A DNA stretch of 64,000 nt, taken from Methylovulum psychrotolerans (GTDB lineage Bacteria; Pseudomonadota; Gammaproteobacteria; Methylococcales; Methylomonadaceae). This document shows positions 53,838 through 63,958 of the stretch, in pieces (positions within the stretch are counted from its first letter, which is position 1; each line of letters starts with the position of its first letter). The stretch lies in NCBI RefSeq assembly GCF_002923755.1, contig NZ_PGFZ01000010.1, positions 71,830 to 135,829 on the forward strand, in the 5' to 3' direction. The position numbers and the translations under genes were made by a program. The notes under the pieces were generated by a model. It searched no databases. It was given only the letters and a program-made list of their open reading frames with translations, and was not told the DNA's origin.

Positions 53838-54578
53838 CTACCTCTTAACCGCCATCATACAAACAAAGTTGAACCATTGGAAATAAGTATCCCGATGGGC
53901 AAAGCCGGCACGCTCCAATAGCGCCATATTTTCATCAAGGCGGTACGGAATCAGCACATTTTCCAAAGCCTCACGCTTGCGCTGGTTTTCGGTATCGCTA
54001 TAGCCGCTTTGGGAGGTTTTAAAATGCAAATAATGGTCAATATAGACTCGGTTCAGCAACGGGTCTTGCGCGAGTATTTTCTCGGACAGCAACAACAGCC
54101 CACCCGGCCTGAGGGCTTGGTAAACGGTATTTAACAGCCCTTGCCTGTCAATAGGCCGGACAAACTGCAATGCCCAGTTCAAAATCACCACATTGCAGGG
54201 CGGCAAGTCGGTAAGGTCAGCTAAATCCGCCAAGCGCAAAGACACCTGCCCTTTAGCGGCTTGCGCCGCCAACTTTACCTGCGCCTTAGCCAGCATCGGG
54301 GCGGAATTGTCCAAACCGATAAACAGGGCTTGGCTTGGGCAACGCGGATGGGCGGTCAAATGCGCCAGTGTCGTACCCGTCGAACACCCCAAATCACAGA
54401 CCACCCCCGCCTCATCGGGCAGAAAGTCCATAATCAAATCGGCTTGGATACGTTGTATTTCGTTATAAAACGGCACACTCCGCGCCACCATATCATCGAA
54501 CACCCCCGCGACCCGCTCATCAAAAGCAAAATCCTCGACGCGGGTGATCTGTTTAAAAAGTTTATCTTGATAGGTCAT
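53838..54578 (-). CDS. cmoA: Carboxy-S-adenosyl-L-methionine synthase
   Basis: Makes Cx-SAM from SAM and prephenate for CmoB, which builds cmo5U34 in tRNA. 246 residues from ATG 54578 (MTYQDKLFKQITRVEDFAFDE), as in E. coli (247); the frame is open to 54605 but that part is not family-like. SAM motif VVCDLGCSTGTTLAHL, VILNWALQFV and GGLLLLSEKI follow. CmoB is not in the window. It may be cotranscribed with the DUF1538 unit 63 bp on. Confidence 0.95.
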   Translation of the reverse strand: MTYQDKLFKQITRVEDFAFDERVAGVFDDMVARSVPFYNEIQRIQADLIMDFLPDEAGVVCDLGCSTGTTLAHLTAHPRCPSQALFIGLDNSAPMLAKAQVKLAAQAAKGQVSLRLADLADLTDLPPCNVVILNWALQFVRPIDRQGLLNTVYQALRPGGLLLLSEKILAQDPLLNRVYIDHYLHFKTSQSGYSDTENQRKREALENVLIPYRLDENMALLERAGFAHRDTYFQWFNFVCMMAVKR

Positions 54579-54643
54579 AGCAAATAGGCAATAAAGGCGG
54601 CACAAACACTGCCGGACAAATCTGGGGGCGACTTTCCCTATCC

Positions 54644-56131
54644 TTAATTGCGGTTAAACAACTCCACCAAATGCGCCAAGCGTGAAGCGCGTTCGGGCGA
54701 TAACTGTTCCCAAGCGAAACGCCATTGCCAATTGCCGACGATGGTGCCGGGGGTGTTCATCCGGTGTTCAGTGCCCAATTCCAAAATATCTTGCATAGGG
54801 ATAATCGCCAAGTTAGCGACCGAAGCCAAGGCGGCTTGGATCAACGCACAATGCAAGGTTGCCAAGGGGTTGCCCAAATATTCGTAAACATACTTCCTTT
54901 CATCAACATTTAACTGCTCCGCCCAACCTAAGGTCGTGTCGTTATCATGCGTACCTGTATACACCACACAATTTTTTTCATAATTATTCGGTAAATACGG
55001 GTTATCCGAGCCGCCGCCAAAGGCGAACTGTAAAATTTTCATGCCCGGCAACTGAAATTCGTCGCGCAAGGCAGTGACTTCATCGGTGATAATGCCCAAA
55101 TCTTCGGCGACCAGCGGAATGGCCCCCAGTTCCGCCTTAATGGCGTTCAATAAGGCCTTGCCCGGCGCTTTGACCCATTCGCCCTGCTTCGCAGTCGGCT
55201 CAGAAGCGGGGATTTCCCACGCCGCTTCCAAACCCCTGAAATGGTCGATGCGTAAAATATCAAACTGCTCCAATTGGGTCTGCATCCGCTCTACCCACCA
55301 GTTAAAGCCGGTTTTTTTCAAGAACGTCCAGTTATAATGCGGATTGCCCCAGCGCTGGCCGTTTTCGGAAAAATAATCCGGCGGCACACCCGCCACCACC
55401 GACATCTCCCCATTATCGTCGAGCTTAAAGACATCGCGGTTAGCCCAGACATCGGCACTGTCATAAGAGACAAAGATAGGAATATCGCCGAACAGCAACA
55501 CGCCCTTGGCGTTGGCATAGTTTTTTAATGCCATCCATTGGCGGAAAAATACATACTGCTCAAATTTTATGCAGTCAATCGTATGGCCTAAGCGGATCCG
55601 CACCTCTTTCAGGGCTTTGCTGTCGCGCTCTTTAAAATAATCCGGCCATTGGTTCCAGCATTGTTGGTTAAATTCCGTCCTTAAAGCCAAAAATAACGCG
55701 AAATCGTCCAACCAAAAGGCTTTGTCCTGACAAAACGCGGTAAAACCGTCCTTATCTTGCGGTGTGCCGCGCTCCATAAAACCGTTAAAGGCTTTCGTAA
55801 CCAGACAGTTTTTGTTAAATTTATGGGTTCCCTGACACTCTTCGCAACGCTCGGACAAATCCAGCCAGCCTTGCCTGACCAGCCAATCGATATTAATTAG
55901 GTCGGGGTTGCCGGCATGGGCGGACAAACACTGGTAAGGCGACCCGTCGGCATGGGTCATCCCCAACGGCAGGGTTTGCCAGACGGTAATGCCGGCCTTA
56001 TGGAGGAAATCGACAAAATAGTAGGCATCCTGACCCAAATCACCTTGGCGGCCTGCACCAGGCAAGGAGGTGATATGCAATAAGATGCCTGCACGGCGTT
56101 TGTTTAAGATATCGTTTTCTATAGCTTTCAA
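54644..56131 (-). CDS. malQ: 4-alpha-glucanotransferase (amylomaltase)
   Basis: GH77 enzyme that rearranges alpha-1,4-glucans and frees glucose from maltodextrins. Motifs: RRAGILLHITSLPG at the N-terminus, ILRIDHFRGLEAAWEIP (nucleophile Asp), PLVAEDLGI (acid/base Glu) and YTGTHDNDTTLGW. I chose TTG 56131 (LKAIENDILNKRRAG), 16 bp after the GH57 stop, giving 495 residues; the ATG at 56194 would overlap GH57 by 47 bases and give an unusual N-terminus. The Shine-Dalgarno is weak (GAG). It is the 3' end of the GH57-malQ unit. Confidence 0.93.
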   Translation of the reverse strand: MKAIENDILNKRRAGILLHITSLPGAGRQGDLGQDAYYFVDFLHKAGITVWQTLPLGMTHADGSPYQCLSAHAGNPDLINIDWLVRQGWLDLSERCEECQGTHKFNKNCLVTKAFNGFMERGTPQDKDGFTAFCQDKAFWLDDFALFLALRTEFNQQCWNQWPDYFKERDSKALKEVRIRLGHTIDCIKFEQYVFFRQWMALKNYANAKGVLLFGDIPIFVSYDSADVWANRDVFKLDDNGEMSVVAGVPPDYFSENGQRWGNPHYNWTFLKKTGFNWWVERMQTQLEQFDILRIDHFRGLEAAWEIPASEPTAKQGEWVKAPGKALLNAIKAELGAIPLVAEDLGIITDEVTALRDEFQLPGMKILQFAFGGGSDNPYLPNNYEKNCVVYTGTHDNDTTLGWAEQLNVDERKYVYEYLGNPLATLHCALIQAALASVANLAIIPMQDILELGTEHRMNTPGTIVGNWQWRFAWEQLSPERASRLAHLVELFNRN

Positions 56132-56147
56132 TGTGGCGGGTCTCAAG

Positions 56148-57821
56148 TTAAAGTTCAACGCCTGGACGCATCGCTCCACCCATGGCTGGCGCACCGGAGC
56201 CTTGAGTGAATGACAGTGCCAGATAAGAAGGGGGTTGTTCGCCCAACAAACGGTATAAGTTAGCCAGATTCAAGCGAAAGTGTTTTTCAAAGTTACTGAC
56301 GGCTTCGCCGGGATTATAATCGCCAAACCACCAAAACCAATCCGAGCCTTCGCAGACGGCGAGCTGGATTTCCGCCGCCTTAAGCTGCTTGGGGGACAGG
56401 CACTTACCTGCCACCGCTTGGTCAAAGGCGGCTTTGGCTTCGCCCAACATGTCCCAGCCGCGATTTTTATCGCTATCGCCTATCCACGTCGAAAACGTAC
56501 CATATACCCAACTGCCCGCCACCAATTTTGCCAAGGGCTTAACAACCGCCTTAGCCTTTAGGCATTCGGAAAAAGTGGCAAGTTCAATAGCAGGGTGTTG
56601 GCTCAGGTTTTTATATAAGGCGCTGAGAAAATGATAGCCGTTTTCGGGAAAATATTCCCACGCATTTTCACCGTCCATAATCACCGACACCACAGCATCG
56701 GCAGGTTGGGTGGCGGCGATGGTTTCCAAATGGCGGATAAAATCGGCGACTGCGTCATCGGCGTGCCATTTTGAATATTGGAAACCAATAAGATCGGATA
56801 AGCCGTCATCACGGAAAAAACAGGCAATGGCCGTTTTTTTTAATTTAAACGGATAATGGATGCAGGCAGGCACGGTATTTTCCGGCAAATGCAGGCTATT
56901 ACGCAAGACGCTACCGCCGCTGGCCGTCCACTCGAAGCCAAAGTCGCCCAACACTTTTAAGGTTTGGGCGCTAATGCCGCCCTCGGAGGGCCAACAACCT
57001 TTCGGCTTAAAGCCAAAAAAACGTTTGAAAACTTGTACACCTTTCTCAAGATGATAAGCGACCCGCTCTTCACCGCCCGGATAGGCGGCCAACTCCGGCA
57101 TCAGGGCATTAGGCATAGCCTCTTGGGTAGTCTGCAAATCCAGCAACAACGGCATGATCGGGTGCGCATAAGGTGTCACCGACAATTCCAACTGGCCTTT
57201 TTTCACCAAGACTTTATAACGGCAAATGACATTGGCAAGCAAATCGCCAATAATTTCGACAATCTCTATCCGGTCATGCAAGGAATAGCCCGTACCCTTT
57301 TCAATCAGGCTTTTGACGCGGCTGTCGCTCAACTTAACCGTTTCACCCATCCAAGCCAAATGGTACCAAACCAAAAAATCGCTCAAAAACTGGGAGTTGA
57401 CATACATCAACGCATCATAATGCAGCTCAAGCCATTCCGCCATTTCCGCCAATTTTTTATACGCCGGATAGCGATCGATTTGCCGTTCCCGATTGGCACG
57501 CAAACAGTCCCTAATCAATTTCAAACGCGCTTCTGAATTGGCCGGAATGCTGACATCGACCAGCGCCGCCAATAAGGGGTCGGTCATGGTCACCCGGTCA
57601 TGCAAATAACTATTGACTTGCTTGGCGTATTCCTCAATCTGCTCCAACAGGATCGGCGCGAAATTGACCACCGCCTTCGCAGTAGGCACGGCTTCCAAAT
57701 GCGCGACCATATCTACATAATCTTTAATGACATGCAGATAAGTCCATGGCAACTTAAATTCCCCTGTTTGCAAATCCCGATATTCAGGCTGGTGCATGTG
57801 CCAGCATAATACTAATTTCAC
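56148..57821 (-). CDS. Glycoside hydrolase family 57 protein
   Basis: 557 residues. The first GH57 motif is WHMHQPEYRD; the third is CWPSEGGISAQTLKVLGDFGFEW; the fourth is VIMDGENAWEYFPENGYHF with a conserved Asp; C-terminal KHFRLNLANLYRLLG is a long helix. GH57 enzymes include alpha-amylases, branching enzymes and amylopullulanases; in many methanotrophs such a gene lies in the glg cluster. ATG 57821 (MKLVLCWHM). It leads malQ and is followed by glgC upstream on the same strand. Whether it cuts or branches cannot be told from sequence alone. Confidence 0.87.
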   Translation of the reverse strand: MKLVLCWHMHQPEYRDLQTGEFKLPWTYLHVIKDYVDMVAHLEAVPTAKAVVNFAPILLEQIEEYAKQVNSYLHDRVTMTDPLLAALVDVSIPANSEARLKLIRDCLRANRERQIDRYPAYKKLAEMAEWLELHYDALMYVNSQFLSDFLVWYHLAWMGETVKLSDSRVKSLIEKGTGYSLHDRIEIVEIIGDLLANVICRYKVLVKKGQLELSVTPYAHPIMPLLLDLQTTQEAMPNALMPELAAYPGGEERVAYHLEKGVQVFKRFFGFKPKGCWPSEGGISAQTLKVLGDFGFEWTASGGSVLRNSLHLPENTVPACIHYPFKLKKTAIACFFRDDGLSDLIGFQYSKWHADDAVADFIRHLETIAATQPADAVVSVIMDGENAWEYFPENGYHFLSALYKNLSQHPAIELATFSECLKAKAVVKPLAKLVAGSWVYGTFSTWIGDSDKNRGWDMLGEAKAAFDQAVAGKCLSPKQLKAAEIQLAVCEGSDWFWWFGDYNPGEAVSNFEKHFRLNLANLYRLLGEQPPSYLALSFTQGSGAPAMGGAMRPGVEL

Positions 57822-58006
57822 AAAGCGTATCCTATTAAGTTAAGGGTAAATGCCGCACCTATCAGATTTTATGGCAATACATAATTTAAGCCAAGCTAAC
57901 CACGCTTAGGCAGACGGGAGAGACCGCATACCCAAGGCAAAACACCCCACAACAGGACTTTTTGCCGAGGTTATCCTGCCCATGCTTAAATGAATGCCGG
58001 ACACGC

Positions 58007-59287
58007 CTATCTGACATAATGCAGGCGTTGCCCCAACATATCCGGCGTCACCAACACCACACCGCCCGCACTGACATGGAAGCGTTTTTCATCGGCTTCG
58101 CGGTCTTCACCGATAATCGTACCCTCCGGCACTTGGCAGCCCCTTTCAATAATGGCTTTGGTGATGCGGCAATGGCGGGCGATGTTGACTTCCGGCAACA
58201 CGATGGTGTCTTGTAAGGTGGTATAGGAATTTACCCGCACGTTAGTAAATAATAAGGAGTGCCGGACGGTGGCGCCGGACACCACACAACCGCCTGACAC
58301 CATAGAATCGACGGCTTGGCCACGGCGGTCATCGTCATCAAAAACGAATTTCGCAGGCGGCGTTTGCGCCTGATAAGTCCAGATCGGCCAAGTGTTGTCG
58401 TATAAGTTCAAGTTAGGGTTAACGCCAATCAGTTCCATATTGGCCGCCCAATAGGCATCAATCGTACCGACATCGCGCCAGTAACTCTGTTCGCCGCTTT
58501 GTAAGTCTAAGAACGGATAAGCATTGACGATGTATTTGTCAATCACTGATGGGATAATGTCCTTGCCAAAATCATGGGACGAGCCACGGGTGTCGGCATC
58601 TTTGAGCAATTGCTCAAACAGGAAGCTGGCATTGAAAATATAAATGCCCATCGACGCCAACGCGGTGTCGGTACGCCCCGGCATGACCGGCGGATGTTCG
58701 GGCTTTTCGACAAAAGCGCGTACCCGGCGGTTAGTGTCGACATCCATCACCCCGAAAGCCGTGGCATCTTCCAAGGACACTTCGATGCAACCGATGGTCA
58801 GGTCGGCGTTCTTTTCCACATGGTCGACCAGCATCGCGCCGTAATCCATTTTGTAAATATGGTCGCCGGCCAATACTAAAATATATTCGGGCTTGCGGGT
58901 TCTAAGGATGTCGATATTCTGGAAAATGGCATCCGCCGTGCCTTTATACCAAGAATCTTCATCATGGCGCTGTTGGGCGGGCATCAGGTCGACATATTCG
59001 CCAAATTCGCCGCGTAAAAACCCCCAGCCTTGTTGGATATGCCTAATCAGCGAATCGGCCTTGTATTGGGTCAGGACACCGATTTTACGGATACCGGAAT
59101 TGACGCAATTGGACAACGGAAAATCCACGATGCGGAACTTGCCGCCAAAGGGTACGGCAGGCTTGGCACGCCAATCCGTCATATTCATTAACCTTGACCC
59201 ACGCCCACCCGCTAAAATCAAGGCAATCGTATTTCGGGTTAAATGCTGGATGTTCAGGTCATGCTTTTTGGGGGTCGGTGCCGACAT
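58007..59287 (-). CDS. glgC: Glucose-1-phosphate adenylyltransferase
   Basis: Makes ADP-glucose for glycogen, the committed and usually regulated step. 426 residues: [27 protein letters not shown] (nucleotide loop and activator lysine), [13 protein letters not shown], and a C-terminal left-handed beta helix ([25 protein letters not shown]). GGAG lies 8 bases before ATG 59287. It is divergent from glgB, and the 92-bp gap must hold both promoters. Confidence 0.96.
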   Translation of the reverse strand: MSAPTPKKHDLNIQHLTRNTIALILAGGRGSRLMNMTDWRAKPAVPFGGKFRIVDFPLSNCVNSGIRKIGVLTQYKADSLIRHIQQGWGFLRGEFGEYVDLMPAQQRHDEDSWYKGTADAIFQNIDILRTRKPEYILVLAGDHIYKMDYGAMLVDHVEKNADLTIGCIEVSLEDATAFGVMDVDTNRRVRAFVEKPEHPPVMPGRTDTALASMGIYIFNASFLFEQLLKDADTRGSSHDFGKDIIPSVIDKYIVNAYPFLDLQSGEQSYWRDVGTIDAYWAANMELIGVNPNLNLYDNTWPIWTYQAQTPPAKFVFDDDDRRGQAVDSMVSGGCVVSGATVRHSLLFTNVRVNSYTTLQDTIVLPEVNIARHCRITKAIIERGCQVPEGTIIGEDREADEKRFHVSAGGVVLVTPDMLGQRLHYVR

Positions 59288-59379
59288 TTTTCATCTCCGA
59301 GTGGAATAGATTCACAAGAATTGTTTTATTTTGGTAACATTTGCGCAACCATTATTCTACTAAATCGAGGCAAAGCAAA

Positions 59380-61554
59380 GTGAAAAAGCAATCAACCAGT
59401 ACGCTTGACGCTGATTCGTTAAAAATCATAGCCGCCAAACATCATGACCCCTTTTCCGTATTGGGCCGCCATACCGTTAATAACCAAACAATTATAAAAG
59501 CTTACTTGCCTTACGCGGAAACGGTCAGCTTTAAAGACAACGGCGCGGGCCTGACCCGAATCAGCGGCACAGACTTCTTTGTCTACACCGACACCGACCA
59601 AGTTCTGCCCGTCCACTATTGCCTATCTTGGGTGGACAAAGACGGCGATAGCCATGAAATGTACGACCCTTATACTTTTGCCCCGCAATTGCCTGCGTTT
59701 GACCAACACCTATTTGCCGAAGGCAAGCACTGGCACATTTATCAAAAATTGGGCGGCCACTTGCGCACCATTGACGGTATCGACGGTGTGCTGTTTGCCG
59801 TTTGGGCGCCCAATGCCGGACGCATTAGCGTCGTCGGCGACTTTAACCGCTGGGATGGCCGTTGTAATCCGATGCGCAGCTTAGGCGGTAGCGGCATCTG
59901 GGAAATTTTCATCCCTGGCCTGACCGTGGGCTGTTTGTACAAATTTGAAATCCTCAATGCCAAAACCCACCAATTATTATTAAAAACCGACCCTTACGCG
60001 CAACAGTTTGAGTTCCGCCCCAGCACCTCGTCGATTATCGTTGACGAAACCGAATTTGCTTGGCAAGACCAGCAATGGCTGGCCGACCGCGCCGCTTACG
60101 ACTGGCTGCACGAACCTATCGCCATTTACGAAGTGCATCTGGGGTCTTGGCAACGCGACGAACAAGGCAACTTCCTCAACTATCGGGTGCTGGCGGAACA
60201 ACTGATCGGCTATGTACAAAAAATGGGCTTTACCCATATCGAACTGCTGCCCATCACCGAACATCCCCTGGATGCCTCATGGGGCTATCAAACCACGGGG
60301 TATTTCGCCCCGACCAGCCGCCACGGCACACCCGATGATTTCCGTTATTTTATCGACCAATGCCACCAACACGGCATTGGGGTTATCCTCGACTGGGTAC
60401 CTGCGCATTTCCCTAAAGATGCGTTTGCCTTGGCGCGTTTTGACGGCAGCGCCTTATACGAACACGAAGACCCACGCAAAGGCGAACACCGCGATTGGGG
60501 CACATTAATCTACAATTACGGGCGCAATGAAGTCAGAAACTTCCTGCTGGCCAGCGCCATGTTCTGGCTAGAAGAATTCCATCTGGACGGCTTACGCGTC
60601 GACGCGGTCGCCTCCATGCTGTACTTGGATTATTCGCGCAAGCATAACGACTGGATACCCAACAAATACGGCGGCAACGAAAACCTGGAAGCGATTGACT
60701 TTATCAGGGAACTGAATGCGGTGATGCACGAACAGCACCCCGGTGCGGTGGTCATGGCCGAAGAATCGACCGCTTGGCCGCAAGTTACCCGCCCGACTTG
60801 GACAGGCGGCTTAGGTTTCTCGATGAAATGGAATATGGGCTGGATGCACGATACCTTGGCCTATATGAGCTTGGATCCTATCCACCGGATGCACCACCAT
60901 GACCAACTGACCTTCGGCCTGCTGTATGCGTTTACCGAGAACTTCGCCCTGCCCTTCTCCCATGACGAAGTGGTGCATGGCAAAGGTTCGTTGTTAAACA
61001 AAATGCCCGGCGACGAATGGCAACGCTTTGCCAACCTGCGCCTGCTGTATACCCTGATGTACACCTATCCCGGCAAAAAGTTGCTGTTTATGGGCTGTGA
61101 ATTTGCTCAAGGCACCGAATGGAGCTTCAATAAAACCCTGGATTGGTATGTCTTAGAATACCCCTACCACCAAGGCATTCAGACTTTAGTTAAAGATCTG
61201 AACAACCTGTATAAAAACCAACCGGCACTCTACAAGCACGATTTTGATTATTTGGGTTTTGAGTGGATCGATTGCCATGATGTCCAACAATCCATCATCA
61301 GTTTCCGGCGTAAAGATGGCGACGACGAATTGTGCGTCGTTTTAAATTTCACACCCGTTACCCGCCACGATTACCGGATTGGCGTACCGAAAGAAGGCGT
61401 TTATACGGAAATCTTCAATTCCGATTCGACTTATTATGCGGGTACGAACGCCGGCAATGGCGCGGTGACCTCGGAACCGAAACCATGGATGAATTTGCCG
61501 CATTCGATCAACTTAACCTTACCCCCCTTAGGAGGCGTGATCTTAAAGCTGTAA
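59380..61554 (+). CDS. glgB: 1,4-alpha-glucan branching enzyme
   Basis: GH13 branching enzyme that moves short alpha-1,4 chains into alpha-1,6 linkage. GTG 59380 ([13 protein letters not shown]) has GAGG 9 bases upstream and gives 724 residues, the norm; TTG 59341 is the next upstream alternative. CBM48 domains ([25 protein letters not shown]), then barrel motifs [28 protein letters not shown] and [14 protein letters not shown]. glgA follows 24 bp on. Confidence 0.96.
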   Translation: MKKQSTSTLDADSLKIIAAKHHDPFSVLGRHTVNNQTIIKAYLPYAETVSFKDNGAGLTRISGTDFFVYTDTDQVLPVHYCLSWVDKDGDSHEMYDPYTFAPQLPAFDQHLFAEGKHWHIYQKLGGHLRTIDGIDGVLFAVWAPNAGRISVVGDFNRWDGRCNPMRSLGGSGIWEIFIPGLTVGCLYKFEILNAKTHQLLLKTDPYAQQFEFRPSTSSIIVDETEFAWQDQQWLADRAAYDWLHEPIAIYEVHLGSWQRDEQGNFLNYRVLAEQLIGYVQKMGFTHIELLPITEHPLDASWGYQTTGYFAPTSRHGTPDDFRYFIDQCHQHGIGVILDWVPAHFPKDAFALARFDGSALYEHEDPRKGEHRDWGTLIYNYGRNEVRNFLLASAMFWLEEFHLDGLRVDAVASMLYLDYSRKHNDWIPNKYGGNENLEAIDFIRELNAVMHEQHPGAVVMAEESTAWPQVTRPTWTGGLGFSMKWNMGWMHDTLAYMSLDPIHRMHHHDQLTFGLLYAFTENFALPFSHDEVVHGKGSLLNKMPGDEWQRFANLRLLYTLMYTYPGKKLLFMGCEFAQGTEWSFNKTLDWYVLEYPYHQGIQTLVKDLNNLYKNQPALYKHDFDYLGFEWIDCHDVQQSIISFRRKDGDDELCVVLNFTPVTRHDYRIGVPKEGVYTEIFNSDSTYYAGTNAGNGAVTSEPKPWMNLPHSINLTLPPLGGVILKL

Positions 61555-61578
61555 GCCGATCACCTAAAGGAAGCCATA

Positions 61579-63018
61579 ATGAAAAAAATATTATTTGTTA
61601 CCAGTGAAGCACATCCTTTGATTAAAACCGGAGGTCTTGCCGATGTGTCTGGTAGCTTACCTAAAGCCTTGGCGGAACTGGCGCAAGACGTGCGCATTAT
61701 CATGCCAAACTATCAGGCACTTAAGCTCACCGGCGATGTCCACAACATCTTTTCGTTACGCGTCGATAACCGCCAGATCAATATATTGGCAACCCAATTG
61801 CCGGATAGCACTATTCCGGTCTGGTTGGTTGATTGTCCTGAGTTTTACAATTACCCAGGCAACCCTTACACCGACGAAAACGGCAACCCGTGGCCGAATA
61901 ACGCCGAACGCTTCGCGCTGTTTTGCCGGATTGCGGTAATCTGCGCCTTGGATAAAATCGGCCAAAATTGGTGGCCTGATATTGTCCATTGCAACGACTG
62001 GCAAAGCGGCTTGGTACCCGCGCTGTTATCGCTGGAAAAACACCGCCCGGCTACGGTGTTTACCATTCACAACCTGGCCTACCAAGGGCTGTTTTCCGCC
62101 AGCCGCATGGTCACGCTGAACATCCCAGGACAATTGTGGAACCCCGAAGGCTTGGAGTTCCACAACATGCTGTCCTTTATCAAAGGCGGCCTAGCGTTTG
62201 CCGATTGCATCACCACCGTCAGCCCCACTTACGCCCAAGAAATCCAAACCGCCGCCTTCGGTTACGGCTTGGAAGGCTTATTGCGCTACCGCAAAGAGGC
62301 CTTGGTCGGCATTATTAACGGCATTGACACCCAGCAATGGAATGCCGAAACCGACGGCTATATCCCGCAACGCTACAATGCCGACACCCTGCAAGATAAA
62401 GTCCATAACAAAACCGCCCTGCAACAGCGTGTTGGCCTGCCCATTAACGGCCAAGTGCCGTTATTCGGCCTGATTAGCCGCTTGGTCGAACAAAAAGGCA
62501 TCGATATGGTGCTGGATTGTCTGCCGGAAATGCTTACTATGCCCATGCAGTTTGTGTTGCTGGGCAGTGGCGATAAAACCTTTGAACAGCGTTTACAGGC
62601 TCTGGCAGCCGCCAACCCGGATAAAATCGCCGTCACCTTAGGCTATGATGAAGGCTTGGCACATCTGATTGAAGCGGGAGCCGATATATTCCTTATGCCG
62701 TCACGGTTTGAGCCCTGCGGCTTGAACCAGATGTACAGCCAACGCTACGGCACTATCCCGCTGGTCAGAAAAACCGGCGGCTTGGCGGATACTGTCATAG
62801 ACACCTCTGCGGCAAGCCTTGCCGACGGCACCGCCAGCGGCCTTGTCTTTAACGAAGCGAATGCAGGGGCGTTACTGGAAGCCATCAAACGGTCGCTACT
62901 GCTCTACCATCTGCCCGAACAATGGCGGCAAATGCAGGTCAACGCCATGGGCAAAGACTTTACCTGGCGGCACAGTGCCGAAGAGTATCTGCAAGTGTAT
63001 GCCAAATTGCAGCCTTAA
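61579..63018 (+). CDS. glgA: Glycogen synthase
   Basis: GT5 enzyme extending glycogen with glucose from ADP-glucose. 479 residues: KTGGLADVSGSLPKAL near residue 15 (ADP-glucose loop), ATVFTIHNLAYQG, and the C-terminal EPCGLNQMYSQRYGTIPLVR with the retaining glutamate. AAGGA lies 7 bases before ATG 61579. It completes the GlgCAB set with the divergent genes. Confidence 0.97.
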   Translation: MKKILFVTSEAHPLIKTGGLADVSGSLPKALAELAQDVRIIMPNYQALKLTGDVHNIFSLRVDNRQINILATQLPDSTIPVWLVDCPEFYNYPGNPYTDENGNPWPNNAERFALFCRIAVICALDKIGQNWWPDIVHCNDWQSGLVPALLSLEKHRPATVFTIHNLAYQGLFSASRMVTLNIPGQLWNPEGLEFHNMLSFIKGGLAFADCITTVSPTYAQEIQTAAFGYGLEGLLRYRKEALVGIINGIDTQQWNAETDGYIPQRYNADTLQDKVHNKTALQQRVGLPINGQVPLFGLISRLVEQKGIDMVLDCLPEMLTMPMQFVLLGSGDKTFEQRLQALAAANPDKIAVTLGYDEGLAHLIEAGADIFLMPSRFEPCGLNQMYSQRYGTIPLVRKTGGLADTVIDTSAASLADGTASGLVFNEANAGALLEAIKRSLLLYHLPEQWRQMQVNAMGKDFTWRHSAEEYLQVYAKLQP

Positions 63019-63055
63019 TAGCAAACTAAACTAACAACAGGCTTAACGGACAGTT

Positions 63056-63628
63056 ATGCAAGCAACCAGCGACCCGGCCAAATGGCTTGACGAATACGGC
63101 GACGCACTCTACCGTTATGCCCTGTTACAGCTACGTTCGGAGCCCTTAGCCGAAGATATGGTACAGGAAACGCTGCTGGCGGCTTGGCAGTCGTTTGCCC
63201 AATTCAATGGGCAATCTTCTGTCAAAACCTGGCTAATCGGTATTCTGAAACATAAAATCATCGACCATTTCCGCAAATACCGCCACGAACGCGACAGCGA
63301 ATCGCTGGACAATTTCGACGATGATGACGCTTTGTTAGCACATTCTTTCGATGCCGACGGCCATTGGAAAATTCCGCTGATTAACTGGGGCACACCCGAT
63401 AAAGCCCTCACCGACGAGCAGTTCTGGCAGGTGTTTTACCGTTGTCTGGCGCGTTTGCCGCAAGACATGGCGGATTTATTTATTTTACGCACCGTAGACG
63501 GCTTATCCAGTGAAGAATGCTGTAAGCTTTTGGCAATAGCCACGACTAACCAATTGTGTGTCGCGTTATCGCGCACCCGCCTGAAACTCAGGCAATGCCT
63601 GGAAGCCCAATGGTTCGACCGAGGATAA
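63056..63628 (+). CDS. ECF-like sigma-70 family sigma factor
   Basis: 190 residues with region 2 (YALLQLRSEPLAEDMVQETLLAAWQSF, then VKTWLIGILKHKIIDHFRK) and region 4 (LARLPQDMADLFILRTVDGLSSEECCKLLAI followed by LCVALSRTRLKLRQCLE). A spacer of about 50 residues rich in Asp separates them, as in the TIGR02943-type subgroup. The anti-sigma gene begins one base after its stop. The pair lies 37 bp after glgA, so it may be in the same transcript. Confidence 0.9.
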   Translation: MQATSDPAKWLDEYGDALYRYALLQLRSEPLAEDMVQETLLAAWQSFAQFNGQSSVKTWLIGILKHKIIDHFRKYRHERDSESLDNFDDDDALLAHSFDADGHWKIPLINWGTPDKALTDEQFWQVFYRCLARLPQDMADLFILRTVDGLSSEECCKLLAIATTNQLCVALSRTRLKLRQCLEAQWFDRG

Positions 63629-63629
63629 G

Positions 63630-63875
63630 ATGATGCCTAGCTGCAAACAAATGACCCAACTGCTCTCCGACAGCCTAGAAACCCGCCTGCCTTGGCCAAA
63701 ACGCTCGGCCATGCGCCTGCATTTGCTCATTTGCGCCACCTGCCGCCGCTACCGCCGCCATTTGTTGTTCATGCAAAAAATCATCACCGACCATAACCCC
63801 CGGCTCACGGCCTTATCCGACACGGCCAAACAGCGCATTAAAGACAATTTGGCGCAGTTGAAAGATAAGCCATAG
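63630..63875 (+). CDS. Zinc-finger anti-sigma factor, cytosolic
   Basis: 81 residues with an HxxxCxxC zinc motif (LHLLICATCRRY) of the zf-HC2 type. ATG 63630 or the adjacent ATG 63633 is the start; AGGATAAG lies upstream. No transmembrane segment is present, so it is a cytosolic partner of the sigma factor just before it rather than a membrane-anchored one. Cys-based redox sensing is plausible but inferred. Confidence 0.78.
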   Translation: MMPSCKQMTQLLSDSLETRLPWPKRSAMRLHLLICATCRRYRRHLLFMQKIITDHNPRLTALSDTAKQRIKDNLAQLKDKP

Positions 63876-63883
63876 TCAAAATA

Positions 63884-63958
63884 CCTCCGGCAGAGCCGGA
63901 GGCTTGTAAATGTGAACCGCTCAAAGCGGGTTAAAATGTGTGCCACCTAAAGGGTGGC
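63884..63958. repeat. Cluster of three small hairpins
   Basis: Three stem-loops follow each other: 63884-63902 (CCTCCGGC/GCCGGAGG, loop AGA), about 63915-63932 (AACCGCT with AGCGGGTT, one bulge) and about 63942-63958 (GCCACC with GGTGGC). The block ends the sigma/anti-sigma transcript, and spaced short palindromes like this are also typical of REP arrays or insertion-sequence ends. The last 42 bp of the window hold no other feature. Confidence 0.55.
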
